This document shows, piece by piece, positions 11,210-24,288 of a stretch of 64,000 nt of DNA (its first letter is position 1; each line of letters opens with the position of its first letter). Source of the stretch: Chromera velia. Taxonomy: Eukaryota; Sar; Chromeraceae. The translations under genes and the position numbers were made by a program. Below the pieces are notes generated by a model. It was not told the origin of the DNA, did not search any database, and saw nothing but the letters and a program-made list of their open reading frames with translations. Where the stretch lies: NCBI GenBank assembly GCA_018398765.1, contig JAHBMJ010003099.1, positions 10,001 through 74,000 on the forward strand, given 5' to 3'.

Positions 11210-12544
11210 GCAGATGAAGATAAAGCAAGTGAATGACCAATTTTGAATAAAACGAACACCTTTTCTGATCAGTACTTATAAGTTTCACTTTGGTTTTTCA
11301 AGGTTTTTTTAAGTTTTCTCAGGTTTTGCTATAAGTTTTGTAACGTCGTCTTTAATAATTTGAAACTTGAAGTGGCACTTTCATAAAAACCTTTGAAAAC
11401 CACTATAAAACGAATCGTTGCTAGCATAGTAAGTATCAGTATGTGGTTTTTTAGGGAAAATAACCATTTTGGACATACTTTTAGAGTGTTAGATCCTTTC
11501 GATTTTTAGAAGGGGGGGGTCAAAAATATTTTTTTTTTTTTTTTTTTTTTTGTGATATACCCTAGTGGAGAATGACCCATCGCTGCCAGCAAGTCCTTCA
11601 AAAAAGACTTTAGGAACCAGTGTGTAGTGATAAGGATCCTAAAGGATCCTCAACCTTTGATATACAGCAAAGAGATAGCCGTCTTCGATCAGGATTCCAA
11701 CTTTCGGAGAAGACATACTTGTGAGAAATTATATGTACAAATTGGGTCCTCAAGTGGCAAAGGCAGGGAAACCCTCGGCCGCCCACAGCTAGGGGGCACA
11801 AAATAGGAGGAGAGCTAGGGCCTGTCAGGCAAAGTGAAGACAGGAGATGGCAGAAGAAAAGCGATGGAGAGATTCAGTCTGACTGAGAGAAACCGTTGAT
11901 TCACAACCTGAAGACACCTCACTACACCTAATTCAATCTGAGCGATGGCCTGGACAAGTTTTTAATACTGAGGTACGTATCACCTCGTGTGAGACGAGCC
12001 GAGACCTGTGAATTAATTATGTACCGCGAAGCTGCTGGGAAACTGGGGGAACAGTGATTCGAACTATATTATAGCTGTTAATTGTTGTTCGATGGTGGAA
12101 AACTGTGTGGTGTCTGAGAGCTCTTTTTGGCGCGGCGGAGGGCCGGGGGTCCGGCGACGCCATTCCGCGCGAGCCAGTTAATTCGTGAAAGGGGTCCGCG
12201 CGGCGGGCGGCGCCTCCATGCACCATCATGGATCCATATACTTCCAGCGTCTTCTCCTGGCATAAAGTCGAAAGCCGTTATATCGCCTCGGTACTTGTGG
12301 GGAAACATCCAAGGTGTGCCAATTTGGATTGACACTGATTTCATGAAATAAAGGTCTCCACCTCAAGTTGACTAAGTTTGGATGATTGCATGGATCGAAG
12401 GGAAGATTGTGGCAGGTGAACGAAGGCCGCCGTCCGCTGTATGAAAGAAGCCCCTGAAAGTGGATACGTTTGACCTCTCCACACTCAGTGAAGTGCGTTC
12501 ATCCAGCACGCAAGAAGGAACAGTGGGCCGAGGATTTGAGAAAA
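11210..12544. promoter_or_regulatory. Spacer and 5' region of auxilin-like gene
   Basis: AT-rich on the left, with a 23-base T run at 11529-11551, becoming GC-rich from about 12120. No gene seen. The promoter and 5' UTR of the auxilin-like gene should lie here. An in-frame upstream ATG at 12470 would add 25 residues to that protein. Confidence 0.4.
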
Positions 12545-14502
12545 ATGAACCTTCCCGACTTTCAAAAACTTGGCAACAAGGCGTTCTCTGCCATCTCCAA
12601 GCAGGCCGCCGAGACGGGGGACTTCGTGAAGAAGAAGATCAAGCAGGTGACAGACGCCTCCGGTCTTGCAGGAGAGGACCTCGGGGACCTCCCTACACCT
12701 TCTGGGGGATCTGCAAACGAAGTGTTCATCTTCTATTCAGTTTTCTCTGCCGATTCTGGCTTCCCTAAAAACAAGAATGACAACGCAGACGGCCTCTGTA
12801 TGTTCTCGCTCCGTTCCAATAGTTCGAGAGTTACCCTTACTGACATTCTCCGTCAATTTCCCCTCCATAAGTCAGGCATCGGTCATGGTGCGGGCAGATA
12901 CCATTTTCGCTTTAAGCTCGAGCCTCCATCAGATGCAGCCTTTTCTGACTTTGTATGGCTCGATGTAACGAATCCGGAGACGGCAGTTCCGCTCTTCAAG
13001 GGCAACGTCCACATGAGAGTACTCGAGATGCCCGTCTCCCGTCCCTTCTCTGTCAGGGATTCAGAGAAAAACAGAGACAGAGAGAGAGCATCTACGCAAC
13101 CCTCTGCATCCAAGGAGACGGAAGGAGGAGGCCACAGAGGTGCCCGGAGACCGTCTCAGGGCGCGCCGCACCCCCCTCCCCCTGCTTTCACAGCAGACTT
13201 CTCAGAGGCCCCCCCCTCCTCTGTTCCCCCCTCCGCCGGGGCCCTTGGAGAGGACCTGCTGAACTGGGACTCTTCCCCCTCCCACCAGCATCAGCAGAGA
13301 CTCTCAACACCCCCCCACGGCTCTGCAGCAGGAAGAAGCCACTCGGCCACCCCGGGATATCACCCCCCATCATCCCGCCCATCCCCTACTCCGAACGCCC
13401 CTTCGAGTCAGCCCTCGTCTCCTTTCCCCCGCACCAATCCCCCCGTCTCTCCGTCTCCTGATGCCGGTCTGAGTCGGGAGGAGCTGGCTGCGAGGAGGGA
13501 GGCAGTGAAGGCGCAGAGAATAGAGGAAGTCAAGCAGGCACACGAAGGTGAGTGAGTGTGCTTGTGAGCGGATGAAGAACAAAGTTGGCGTCCTCGCGTG
13601 TTCGCACACAGGCCTTGAGTACACCCAATTTGGTGTATGAAATTTGAAGTTTCGAGCTCGCTTTGAGCAAGGAGTGAGTGTGAGGGGTAAGGCCTTACGT
13701 AGGGCCTTTGGTTGTTCCTAAGACCGCACGACCAGGATTTTTCTTCCGTGCACGCCTTCTTTGTCTGCCCCCCAAACGAAAGAAGATATCAGTCTGCTTC
13801 TCGACTTGCCTCACAATGGCATTGCTTCTATTTGGATATTGACGGCTCTAAGGGAGGCATCAACGAAACCTCCTAGGAGGAACGCCTTGGCAAAACTGTG
13901 TGCGTGTGTGCCTTCTTTTTTCTCTAACATTTTCTTTCTGACTGCCTGACTGACTGAGTGATTGCAGAGCGACAGAGAGTGGAGGCCCAAAAGCTCCAAG
14001 AAAAACTGGGTGCTGCAGGTGAGTATGGGAAGTCATCCATGCCCAGTCGTTCAGCCAGTCCGTCAATGCAGGCAAAGAGGGTCGGTTGTCTCGTCTGCGT
14101 CTCTGTCTGCTTCCGGTGAACGCACACGGCCTTGGCGGAAGAACTGCTTTTTTCGTCCTGCTTTTTTCATTCTTCCATTCCCTGTCTTTTGCTTGTTTGT
14201 CGCGTTTATATGCATTGCCCCTCTGCTTGCTTTCTATGCACGTAGAGGCCCGTCTGTCCGTCCACTTTCTCCCCCTGTCCCTCATTCCGAAGTTCCCTTG
14301 AATATGGCTAACAGGCTTTTGAATCTGTGTGGAAACGCTAGAAGAATCAACGTACCGGGTTTTTCTTCCGCTCTGTGTGACTGAGTAGGGGGGTGCGGTT
14401 GTGCGTTTTCGTGTTTGTGTGTAACTCTGTGTGTACGTGTGTATGTGTGTGTGTGTGTGTGCGTGCGTGTGTGTGCGTGCGTGCGTGTGCGCGTGTGTGT
14501 AC

Positions 14503-14539
<37 letters not shown>

Positions 14540-15166
14540 CGTGCGCGCGCTTGCGTGCGCGAGCAAGTGCAAGTGTTTCTGTGTGTGTGCATCTCTGTGC
14601 AGCCTCCCTTTCCGAAGAGATGGACAGGTGGGCGAAGAATTCCGACGGGACGTTCAAGGACGTCCGCACGCTCATCTCTACTCTCGAAACGGTACGTCTC
14701 TCACCTCTTCTTCTCTCGTTCTCTGCATAACGGCACAGTTGGAGAAAGAGAGTGAGTGTCCAGTCAGACCGCCAGCTTGTTCGTCACTGAGAAGAAAAAC
14801 AAAAGAAAGAATGGGACAGAAACAGAAAAGAGAGGGAGGGATGCTTCATTTCTGTCTATCCCTATGCCGTCTCTGGCACCACTGAACTGCACGGTAATTC
14901 AGGAGAACCAAGGAAACAAAGAATGGGAGGGACGGAGAGAGAGAGAGGAAGAAAGAAGGAAAAGAAAGAAAGAAAAGAAGAAAAGGAAAAACAAAAAAAT
15001 GCAAAAAGCGAAGGAAGAGTAAGAAAGGTAGCGCATAAGCAAGGAAGGAAAAATGCAAAACAGGACGGGCAGAGGAGACAGACCTACAGGTTGTTGACTC
15101 GGAAAGACAGACAAGAGGAAGGCCAAGCACAGTGTCTACCCCTTGAGTCGAGATCCTTTTGTGTAC

Positions 15167-15235
<69 letters not shown>

Positions 15236-15260
15236 CGTGCGTGCGTGCGTGCGTGCGTGT

Positions 15261-15298
<38 letters not shown>

Positions 15299-16471
15299 GT
15301 GTGTTTGTGCGTGTGTTTGTGTGTGTGTGTGTGTGTGCGTGTGTGTGTTTGTGCCATGCCCCCCGCCATTTCGATGCTCTTGATTCTTTCTGCACACACA
15401 CTTTGATGCCTCTGGGTCCCTCCCTCCCTGCATGCAGGTCTTGTGGGAGGGTGCCAACTGGAAGGCGATCTCCATCGCAGACCTGACAATGAACGAGAGC
15501 GAGGTCAAGAAAGCGTACAGGTCAGTCAGTCTAGCTAAGAGCATGTGCGTTAAAATTCAGAACCAATCTTTTTGGAGCGAATCCATCCAAGTGAGGGGTT
15601 ACTCGACTGTCAGAGTTCATCGAGTAGCGGGTCTTCTACTCTCCGAGCCTCTTTTTCTGTCTGTTTGCGGGATCTGTACAGATCAACCAGGACCCTCCAG
15701 GCCTCTTCTGCATCATAGTGTGGAAATATCTCTGCGTAGAAGGAGACAGGGTGTCAACACGGGGGCCGCGGTCACAAGCTGTCTCCTGCAGATCAATCGC
15801 CAGCATTAATTGACAGACACGGAGCATGCATGTAAATAGACCAATTGACTGACATGCTTCTTACGCATGAGAGCGAAGCATGAATCTGCGTTCTATGTGT
15901 GACTGCTCTTTTTGTGCAGAAAGGCGGTGCTCATGTGCCATCCTGATAAGCACCAAAATTCCGCCGGAGACGTTCAAGTCAGTCCCTTCAGCCATTGGTG
16001 TGCGCATCGCTGCTCTTCCTCTCGTTTTTGAACACCATCATCTCCATTCCTGGTTTGGAAATGTCAACCGGGTGTTAATTGTCGTTTTTGTACCCCTCTT
16101 GGGGGTCTTCTTTTCGTCGATTGTGATTAAGGGAAATCGATTTATTTCATCCTGCCGCACTCACCTGAGCGGAGGCAGATGCACGAAGTACCATCTTGCC
16201 GACTTCCCTGGCCTCTTGATTTTCTCCCTCTGGCTGCCTCTGCTTGTCCAGAGGATCTGTTGCGCAAAGGTGAGAAATTCTCTTTGCCAAATAATTCTAC
16301 AATGTCGCCCCATGTCTGCATATCCTGTGACCTGCTGTGCTTCCTTTTTTTGCTTCGGAATCTGAAATAATCCGGCCTAATGAAGTATATACGGACTCCA
16401 TATCATTCCTGCAGCTTCGGTCGGAACGGATTTTCCAGGCCCTCAACGAGGCGTTCAAGGAACAGAAGTGA
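12545..16471 (+). CDS. Auxilin-like J-domain protein with DIX-like domain
   Basis: Six-exon model: 12545-13547, 13968-14018, 14603-14691, 15438-15520, 15920-15977, 16415-16471 (446 residues, all phases close). The C-terminus is an auxilin-type J-domain: VLWEGANW (about residue 382), [17 protein letters not shown] with the HPD triad, then IFQALNEAF at the end, the position used by auxilin/GAK. Auxilins recruit Hsc70 to uncoat clathrin vesicles. The proline-rich middle contains LLNWD, which fits the clathrin-box pattern. Residues about 58-165 ([38 protein letters not shown]) match the order of a DIX domain, a head-to-tail polymerising fold. The DIX call rests on pattern only. Start: first ATG before a charged amphipathic N-terminus; an in-frame ATG exists at 12470. 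A possible microexon near 16250-16267 was left out because it would lengthen the J-domain loop. Confidence 0.88.
14410..14575. repeat. (TG)n microsatellite in intron
   Basis: A TG/CG dinucleotide tract in intron 2 of the auxilin-like gene, ending about 28 bp before the 14603 acceptor. It produces long open frames of C, V and R codons on + and H, T and A codons on -, none of which are genes. Confidence 0.95.
14930..15355. repeat. Purine tract, (TC)n and (TG)n in intron
   Basis: Intron 3 of the auxilin-like gene holds a GA/AAG-rich stretch (about 14930-15030), then (TC)n at about 15170-15200 and a long (TG)n tract to about 15352. The pyrimidine/TG part lies on the sense strand before the 15438 acceptor. 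Confidence 0.9.
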
Positions 16472-19400
16472 AATTATTTACCTGCGGGGGGCGAAGAGGA
16501 CTGAACTGTCATGCAGTAGTCGCCAACCTGGTCGCTAAACATGATTACTACATGACGATCGACCAGCCGAAGTCGACGATGACTTTCACGACTGATGCAA
16601 CCTGCACGAATCGCTGAGTCCAGCAATCAGTTTGCATCAGTTCAAATCTGTAGGTTCAAACAACTAAGCCCTTTAGAATTTAAATTAAGGCTTTTTTCTC
16701 ACTGTTATGCGATATTAATGACTAGATTAATTAATTAATTAATGATAATCACATTAATGATTATAATTGCTTCTATTAGATTCTATGTATGAAATTCTAG
16801 CCTCTTTCTAGGTTTGCTAGAGCCTATACGGCTCGCCGGCTTTAACCCTATACATTATATCATCATAACTTCTATGTCATTTCCGAATCTAGTTTTATGT
16901 CAATTACCTTGAATTAAGCCTGGACTCTGGAGTTAAGTTAAAGGCATGACTATACCCTGCACTAGGCATCGGCTAAAGAGAAAAAAAAAAAAAATCACCC
17001 AAAACCCTTTACTTTTTTTCTTTTTTTCTTCTTTTTCAGTCAAACAACTGTTGTTCAAGTGTTGCGCAAGTGTTGTTCATAATATCATCTTAATTATATT
17101 TTTTCAAGTGATATACTTAAGTTCAAGTTCATATCAATGGGTTAACTCAATAATCATTATCACATCATTAGCAGAAGGCGGTAATGATTATTATAAATCA
17201 TTAACTAATGACAAATTGACAATAATCATTATTAAAATAGAATAATTTTAGTAATGATTATTGCACTTCAGTAATGATTATTGGTTTCATTTTTTTTTTT
17301 CAAGAAAAAACGTGTTTTAAAACGTTTGTTGAAAAGTATTTTAAAGCCTTTTTTAAACTTTTTGAGTTCACACTTTTTTAACCTTTAGCTTGAATGAATC
17401 TTCATTACTGGATTTTTATATTATTATTTGAAGTGAGCAATCATTATCAGATTTCAATAGTTACTCTAGTAGTCACTATTAAAATCCGATAATGATTTAA
17501 TACTCACTTAATCTTTGAGTTAACCCACTGATGCAAGAAGGTTGTTATGATCGAATGAAAAGTTCTGGAAAAGTTACAGCGTAACAGTGTCAGTATTTAA
17601 CCTAAAATATTGAATCTTTTGTAATGTTTAGCTATATTCTCCGAAATTTCATCCCTTTTATAGTCTGCTGCATTTAGGGCTACATACAATCACCGCGACT
17701 AACTGCGACTTCTTTGATGTTTAATTCATCTGTGTCCTAGCTTGTGTCACAAGTTGTGTGCCGACCGGGTGACATTGGGTCAGAACCATGGTCAGACGCT
17801 TCTATCGGCTTGCTTGCGAGAATCTCTACTCTGGTGGCTTTGACAGCGGGGGCGTATGAGTTGAACACTAGAATCACAAAGCTAGGGGGGGGGCTCTCAC
17901 TAGCCCTCTCAAGTGCACCGGCCCGATTGATTAATCGATCCAAAGGCGCCACTGCTTTCGTCTTCCTCTGAGTAGACAGATTCTGCATCCTCACCTGCAG
18001 TCCACTCTTGTACTCTCTCTTTCCTCATGCCATCCTTCTCGGCCCCCTCTTTCGTTCCCTATCCGCAAGGGTGCGAACACGCCCACATATAGTGAGAGTT
18101 CGACACCCCCACTGGCATCCATCCCTATGCAGGGCCTACGAAAGAAGCTCATGCAGCTCAAAATCTGATCACCTACCTCAAAAAATCGAATGAAGAATGA
18201 GACCAGCTTGCACGTCTCCTTGCAGGTCTCCTTCTCCATCGTTGTTCCAAAAAAATGAACAACTGCATCACACAAAAAACCCTCCACAGCTATCACGATT
18301 CTTACACACGTACATCCCACCCTCAACCCTCGGTCCTCCCCCCCACACTGCAACACAGCACAACTCAACGTCCAGACAACACAACACCGCGTCATTAGGA
18401 GAGTTTGATCAACCCACCCTTTGATCGACCACCTGATCTTATTAATACAAAAGCAAAGAAGAAAAACAGCAAGAAGAAAAGTCAGTAAGAAAAAAAGAAG
18501 AGGAAGAAAAAAAGGAACAGAACAAAAGAAGTACGAACGGGAAGAGAGCAACATCAATTCGACTTGCTGCACATTCTTTATTCTCTGCTCCATGCATGAC
18601 CACTGAATGTTTGATTGACTCTCTCTCCCGTTTCCTGTATCTCTCCTCGAGGAGAAGAGGAAAACAGAACGGACTGAGAGAGAAGAGACAAAAAGACCAC
18701 CAGGGAGAGATTTCTCCATCCCTAGTGCAGGCGGCCAAGAAGGCAAGCTGCGCTTTTTTCCTTCCTTACCCTCTCTAATTATTCCTCTACAAAAAGAACA
18801 ACAGAAGAAGGCATGCAACGATTAGACAAAAAAAAGAGACCAATCACTCCCAACCTCTCCAGCATGAGATCCCGCAAGAATCGATCGACTCCTTGAAGGT
18901 CTTTCTCTCACGGTCTGCCTGCCCATCTCCTTCCTACTCACCTTCCTGCCTATCGATCAGCAAGACGCGGAATCTCTGCTGTCAGGAGAAAAGGATGGAA
19001 TGACTGTCTGGCTCCTTCTCTCTTCTGCCCCCCTCTCTGGAGAGGCCGTCCTGCATACACCCGCCCACCCACACACCCACTACGCCTCTCCCTCTTCTTC
19101 AAGCAACGGTCTCCCGTCACACTCAGCGAGGAGAGAATGAGGAGGCCCGTCCAACCCACACACACGCACGCACACACAGGGCCCTCCCCTCATTGCAAGA
19201 CAAAGTGACCTCCCTCGGCCCTGTTCTTCCCCCTCCTAGTGCCCTCTACGCCACCCTTGTTGCATGCCCTTTTCCCTGCTCGGCGCGGCGAAGCTCGTTG
19301 GAAAGGGCAGGACGTGCAGAGCTCGGAAGAGTGCCTGCTTCTTTCTCTCTGTGCATGCATGGAGTTCTCTGGAGGGAATGCATGCAAGGTGCCTCGACAG

Positions 19401-20051
19401 CAGTGAGAACTGTAACGGGCACGTGGCACACCGTGCGACGTGACTGTCGCTTATATTCCGCATTCCATCGAAGTGCATCCCCGGCAAGGGAGGAAGCAGA
19501 TAAGCAGCGAGAGGAGAAGAGAGAACTTCCCAGCCAGTCACCCCACAAAGGCGACAAGTTAGCTGGCGTTGCCCCGCTCCTTTCCTTCTCCGTCCCCCAC
19601 CTCCCACTCCGTAGAAGAGGAGACCTCATGGGGACTCCCCCCCCCCGATCTCCTGCTCTGAGGGTGCAGCACAGATCTGGAAAGATCTGGCTGAAACTTG
19701 TGAGGAGGATGTTTGTTTCTTCACCCACCATGGAGGTGGATGAATGAACAAACATCTGCATCCCCGCCATCCTGTGAGGACAGATGGGTGTGCCTCGATC
19801 CAGGATCGCATGACCGAAAAAACAGAGAGAGAAAGGAAGAGAGAGAAAGTCAGCCTGTTTTCCCATCCATCCAACCAACTGTTACTCGAAAGGCACTTCC
19901 TCTCTTTTCATTCCTCTTTCTTCTCTTCTTTTCCCTCTACCTATGAAAACAGATGAGCGGTCGACCCTTCGATTCTTTTGTTGATCTCATCTCATCGCAA
20001 ACAGATCAGATTTCTCTCTCCTTCCATCTGTCTCTCGCTCGGTCTTCCTTC
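16472..20051. other. Tail-to-tail spacer, no supported gene
   Basis: 16.5-17.7 kb is AT-rich, with many copies of AATGATTATT-like words and homopolymer runs. 17.7-20.05 kb is more GC-balanced and has several long open frames on both strands, but none shows a domain or consistent splice pattern. It lies between the stop codons of the auxilin-like gene and the ankyrin gene and probably includes both 3' UTRs. A hidden gene at 18-20 kb cannot be excluded. Confidence 0.5.
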
Positions 20052-23000
20052 CTACCGAGCAGTCTTGTTTGTTCTACTCGTCCTTCCCCTCCCAGACACA
20101 GACCTCGACCTATCCCCTGAGGCCAGGCTCCCTTGGTGTCTGTTGTTTGATCCGCAGGAGAACAAAAAGGAGTAACACGATCGCTCCCCTTGTCTCGCTT
20201 TCAGATGTTCCTTTAAATAAGCACGCACTCTTTCCGACCCTGCCGTCTCTGCTGCACTCTTCAGAGTGGCCAGGGTGTACCGCCGCCCCCTGACAGTCCT
20301 CACAATGTCTTCGTCAGCCAAAGCAGTCAATGGTGCGGAGGCAAAAGGGACACTACGAGATCGTGCGGCAAAGTGCGTGAGTGACATGCCGTTGGAAGAA
20401 GCTGCCGCAATTGAACGACTGTGCGAAGGACTCCTCCCCCTCTCGGGCACCAATTCAGCAGCAGGATGGGCCCCCCCGAAGGCTCCTCCTCCACCCCCAC
20501 CACTCGAATTCACGTCAACGGGGGCTTGGCGGTTCTGTGGGGACTGTGGGGCGAATCTTTCACCCAACGGAATTCTTCCCTCTTGTTGGTCTCTTTCCTC
20601 TCCCTCCCCTCCCTCACCTTCCCTGCCTGTGACCTGTGTCGTGAAGGCATGATCTGCAGACAGACAGAGGCGGGGACAGGGAACATGAGTGAAAGGTGTG
20701 CTTTTGAAGAGCTCCACGGTTGACAAGAGACGAAAATAAAAACGTGTGAAGTGGACGGGGACGTGGGGAACGGAAGACACATCTGTGAATGAGAACTCCA
20801 CAACAATACGAGGCGTCTCTGGGGACCTAAAAGATGACAAAAGGGGAAAATCGCGCACATGGACTCCCTTACATTGAGATAGTGAGAGAGAGAGGATCAG
20901 AGCATGAAATTCAACACAAATTCAGCGAACAGTCGCCCATCCCCTCTCTCGTCTTTCTTTCCTTTCAGCTGCATGATAAGCTTACCTCTAAAGGAGTACC
21001 CTGAGGTCTCAAGGGCCCCCCGATCCCCTGCTGTGCCGCCCTGAGTCTCCCCCTTTCCCCGTGCCTTCTTTAACCTTCTCTTTCTCTCCATCTCCCTTTT
21101 CTCCTCTACCCTCGCAGTATAAGCATCCAGGTCTCCTCCGTCCAGCAACAACAGAAACAAAACAAGATCCAAGTGACCCCAACGGGCAGCGACCTGCAAG
21201 CAAAAGAGGACAAACAGAAGAATGCATGTGTTGGATGGATCGCAGGAGACGAGGCATTAGACTGAGCGGCTACCCACCCATAACAAAACTTCTTCTTGAC
21301 AGGAGCGCTTTCTGGACTTGAAATCAACAGCTCGAGTTGGATCCACGAGACAGACACACCCGAGAGGCGAGAGACAGTTTCTGGTTTATGTTCTGTCGAC
21401 GTACTTCCAGNNNNNNNNNNNNNNNNNNNNNNNNNNNNNNNNNNNNNNNNNNNNNNNNNNNNNNNNNNNNNNNNNNNNNNNNNNNNNNNNNNNNNNNNNN
21501 NNNNNNNNNNNNNNNNNNNNNNNNNNNNNNNNNNNNNNNNNNNNNNNNNNNNNNNNNNNNNNNNNNNNNNNNGGGGGGGGGGGGGGGGATAGCCGACCCC
21601 CTTCTTTCTTTTTCTATCCGACGCCCCCTTCCGTTCCCTTTCCCCGCTTACGTTCTGTCTGTTCTATCCACCCTTTCCTTCCTTCCTTCCTCCCCAAGTG
21701 CCTACCTGCAGTGGAAGCTCTCCCTCCGGCGGTTTTTTGACAGAAGGCCCAGAGAGACCCTGCAGACAGATTCTTTAGGAAGGCGTTCAATGTGTTTTTT
21801 CTTGTCCATGCGCAAGAAACGGGAGGGACACGCACCGTCTGCCTCACGGAGAAGGAAGGAAAAGAGGTCTCACGCGCAGGCGAACTACAAGGCAAGGCTA
21901 GAAAGAAAACAAGATTTGCCAACAACGAAGGCACGGGCGAAATGATGATCGGACGAGCAGCGCCGGAAAAGAAATAATGCCACGGAAAGAGCAAAGGAAG
22001 GAAGAAAGACAGAAGGGGAAAACGGGGGGGCGGGGGGCCAAATAATAAATCGAGAGAGAGAAAGAAAGAAAAGGAGCAACCAGTTGACTGACAGGTTTCG
22101 AGGGCAGAAAAAGGTCCGCCCCATGCCGCAAGAGATTTGCCACCATTTGTAAGTCCCCATTTTGAGCAGCTGTGTGCAACTGAGTATGCCCATGCCGGTT
22201 TAGGGCGTTCAAGTTAGACCCGGCAGCAGAACCCTGCAAACAAACCGATAGACAAAGGATGGAAAAAAAAAAAAAAAACTGCACCACGGTGCAAAAAAAA
22301 AAAGAGGACAGAAGAAAGCACCCAGAATTCGTGCAGCACTTTTTTGAACACGGTCGGCGGGCCGCACGCTGTCATCCCTTCCCCCTAACAATACGTACGG
22401 TTGGCACAGTCTTTGCCCGCAGCCCATGGACGGGAGCGAAGAGAAAGTCGTAGCAGAGACAATCAGAAGACCTTGAATACGCACAGACAGACAGAGAAAG
22501 AGAACAGAACGCACGGAGACAGAAAAACAAAACAGAGGAAGACAAGGTTCCTGTTCAGAAAATAATGCTTGCTACCTACCTACCCACCTCAAACATGTGT
22601 CGCTTCGGGTCCTTTGTGTATTCCTTCCTCCAAAACGAGACCGCGCCTCTCAAAACTGCAGTGAAAAGTCGTTCCCGTACTCTGTGCTCTTCCAAAGCGT
22701 CTGCAAAGTTTGTGCGCTGCAAGAGAAAGAAAACAAAAAGAACAATAAAACACAGACACCGAGACAAAAAAACTCAGCGTTTAAAGAAGATCCAACATTG
22801 TTCTTCAGACTCAGCTGCATTCGAAAGGGATGAGAGTGTGTGGAGTTTTCCAAATCTTCAGGAGCGACAGATTTTGACGGGGACCCTCAATGCTGGTTTG
22901 AACGAAAAAATGTGCTGAGATTTGCGTCCTTCTAAAAGGAGAGAAGAGCCTTGGATGGAACAGCGTCGCACAAAATTCACCTCACAAACGCACGCTTTAT

Positions 23001-24288
23001 TCTCTCACACCTACCGGGGCGCTTCCTCCAGCTCCTCCTCCACCCGCAGCAGCAGCCACAGCTGCAGCTGCAATTTCCGACGCCGTCATTTCATGTCCAT
23101 TTGCCCCTCCCTCTCCGCCCCCTTCTCCCCCCACACGCGCCCTCTCCCTCTCGACTCGAGTGCCCCCAGTGGACCCTCCGTCAACTTCTTCTCTCTCTAC
23201 AAGCACCCCCACACCTCCCTCCTGCACCCTCACCCCTTCCCCTATTACTTTCGGGGGGGTGCCAGGCACGTTGATAGTGGCTCTGCCGCTATTTGTCAGG
23301 TTATACTGGAGGCCCAAACCAATCCCCACGGTCTCGTCGGGTTCCCACCTGGAGGGTTTCTCTCCCCTGCATCAACAAAAGAAGCAAGCAGAGAAGGATA
23401 CACGGAAAGGAAAAGGGAGGGGAAGGGACGAGAGCAAGCGGCAGATCAGCCGAGAGACAAACAGCGGAGACAAGCGTGCAAAAAAACAGACAGAGAACAA
23501 GAATCGGGAACTAACGATGCGGAAAAGCCACTCAAAGCCAAGGCACTGAGGAACAGAAGACACGCAGACACGACACCACAACTTCCTTCACTACCTTGGC
23601 TACGTCTACTTGCACACTCAGGAAGACAGACGGCGAAGTAACTCCGCAGATAACAGCAGCAGACAGCACAGAGAGCAAGAAGGCGAACGGCACTCTCTTT
23701 CCATCTACCTCTCTGGAAGAATTACGCACAAATTAACCTTTCGGGGACTGAGGAGACTTCCAGTCTCTGGTCCTCATCCGACATTTGTCTGAAAGTGACT
23801 CTCGCTACTCCGGTGGATTTGGACTTCCACCCGTGTGCCCCCGTGGTGGTTTTGTCGGGCCCTTCTTCTATGTCTTCCTGCACAGGAGAACCAAAAAGCA
23901 ATCATGATCGGTCAGCGAGAGGCACAGAAGTGATGGACAGCGGGGCAAATCTACTGACCACATTATGCACTACGGACACATCTGGCCGTGAAAGCCGAGC
24001 CACACAAAACACAGCGCTTCGTAGCTGTCGCCACCTCCTCTTGCCCGAGCGCGTTCGTGGAGATTCGACCGCATCGACCGACACGATGTGGTCGCCATTG
24101 ACGACGGCAGGGAGCGAGAGACAAGGTCGCAGAGGGAATCGCTTGGGGGTTGCTAAAGATGTGGCAGCGCGAGTTGCACGCCTTACTGAGACTGTGTGAC
24201 CTCTAGAGTCGGGGCTGGACGCCACGTGAGAAGGAAACGCCCTCACTTGCCCGGACCTGAAGGCGATGACAGGTAAGTCAGTGGCCAT
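20052..24288 (-). CDS. Ankyrin-repeat protein
   Basis: Six-exon model on the minus strand: 24288-23959, 23877-23738, 23366-23015, 22233-22093, 21193-20986, 20653-20052 (590 residues; every junction is GT-AG and in phase). Exon 4 is an ankyrin repeat (NRHGHTQLHTAAQNGDLQM, then LLRHGADL). Exon 5 continues with VAARWGHLDLVLFLLL and then a strongly charged helix (EEKREMERKRRLKK). The exon 3 tail is glycine/alanine-rich. The last exon is serine/arginine-rich with DEDIVRTVRGRRYTLATL. Ankyrin repeats mediate protein binding; the partner is unknown. The assembly gap 21411-21572 lies in the intron between the two ankyrin exons, so further repeats may be missing. The exon 4-5 junction drops the two residues before AARWGH that a canonical repeat would have. 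The start at 24288 is head to head with the large gene at 25034. Confidence 0.8.
21411..21572. other. Assembly gap (162 N)
   Basis: A run of 162 N followed directly by 16 G. The gap interrupts an intron of the ankyrin gene. The G-run suggests that the break was caused by a G homopolymer or G-quadruplex-forming sequence. Confidence 1.

Noticed and set aside
14400-15410. Long Cys/Val and His/Thr open frames
   Set aside because: Translations of TG/CA and TC/GA microsatellites in introns of the auxilin-like gene.
16250-16267. Extra 18-bp microexon in the auxilin-like J-domain
   Set aside because: It has acceptor and donor-like ends and keeps phase, but would add Cys-rich residues to the loop after HPD and make it longer than in known auxilins. 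The direct 15977-16415 join fits better.
17991-18818. 275-residue minus ORF with hydrophobic stretches
   Set aside because: The composition follows purine-rich plus-strand DNA, and there is no domain, splice chain or signal peptide of convincing form.
20266-20652. Plus-strand ORF with a zinc-ribbon-looking FCGDCGANL motif
   Set aside because: The minus frame across the same bases joins in exact phase to the ankyrin exon upstream (G + AT) with good GT-AG sites, so the plus frame is most likely a shadow. A real overlapping gene is not excluded but has no other support.
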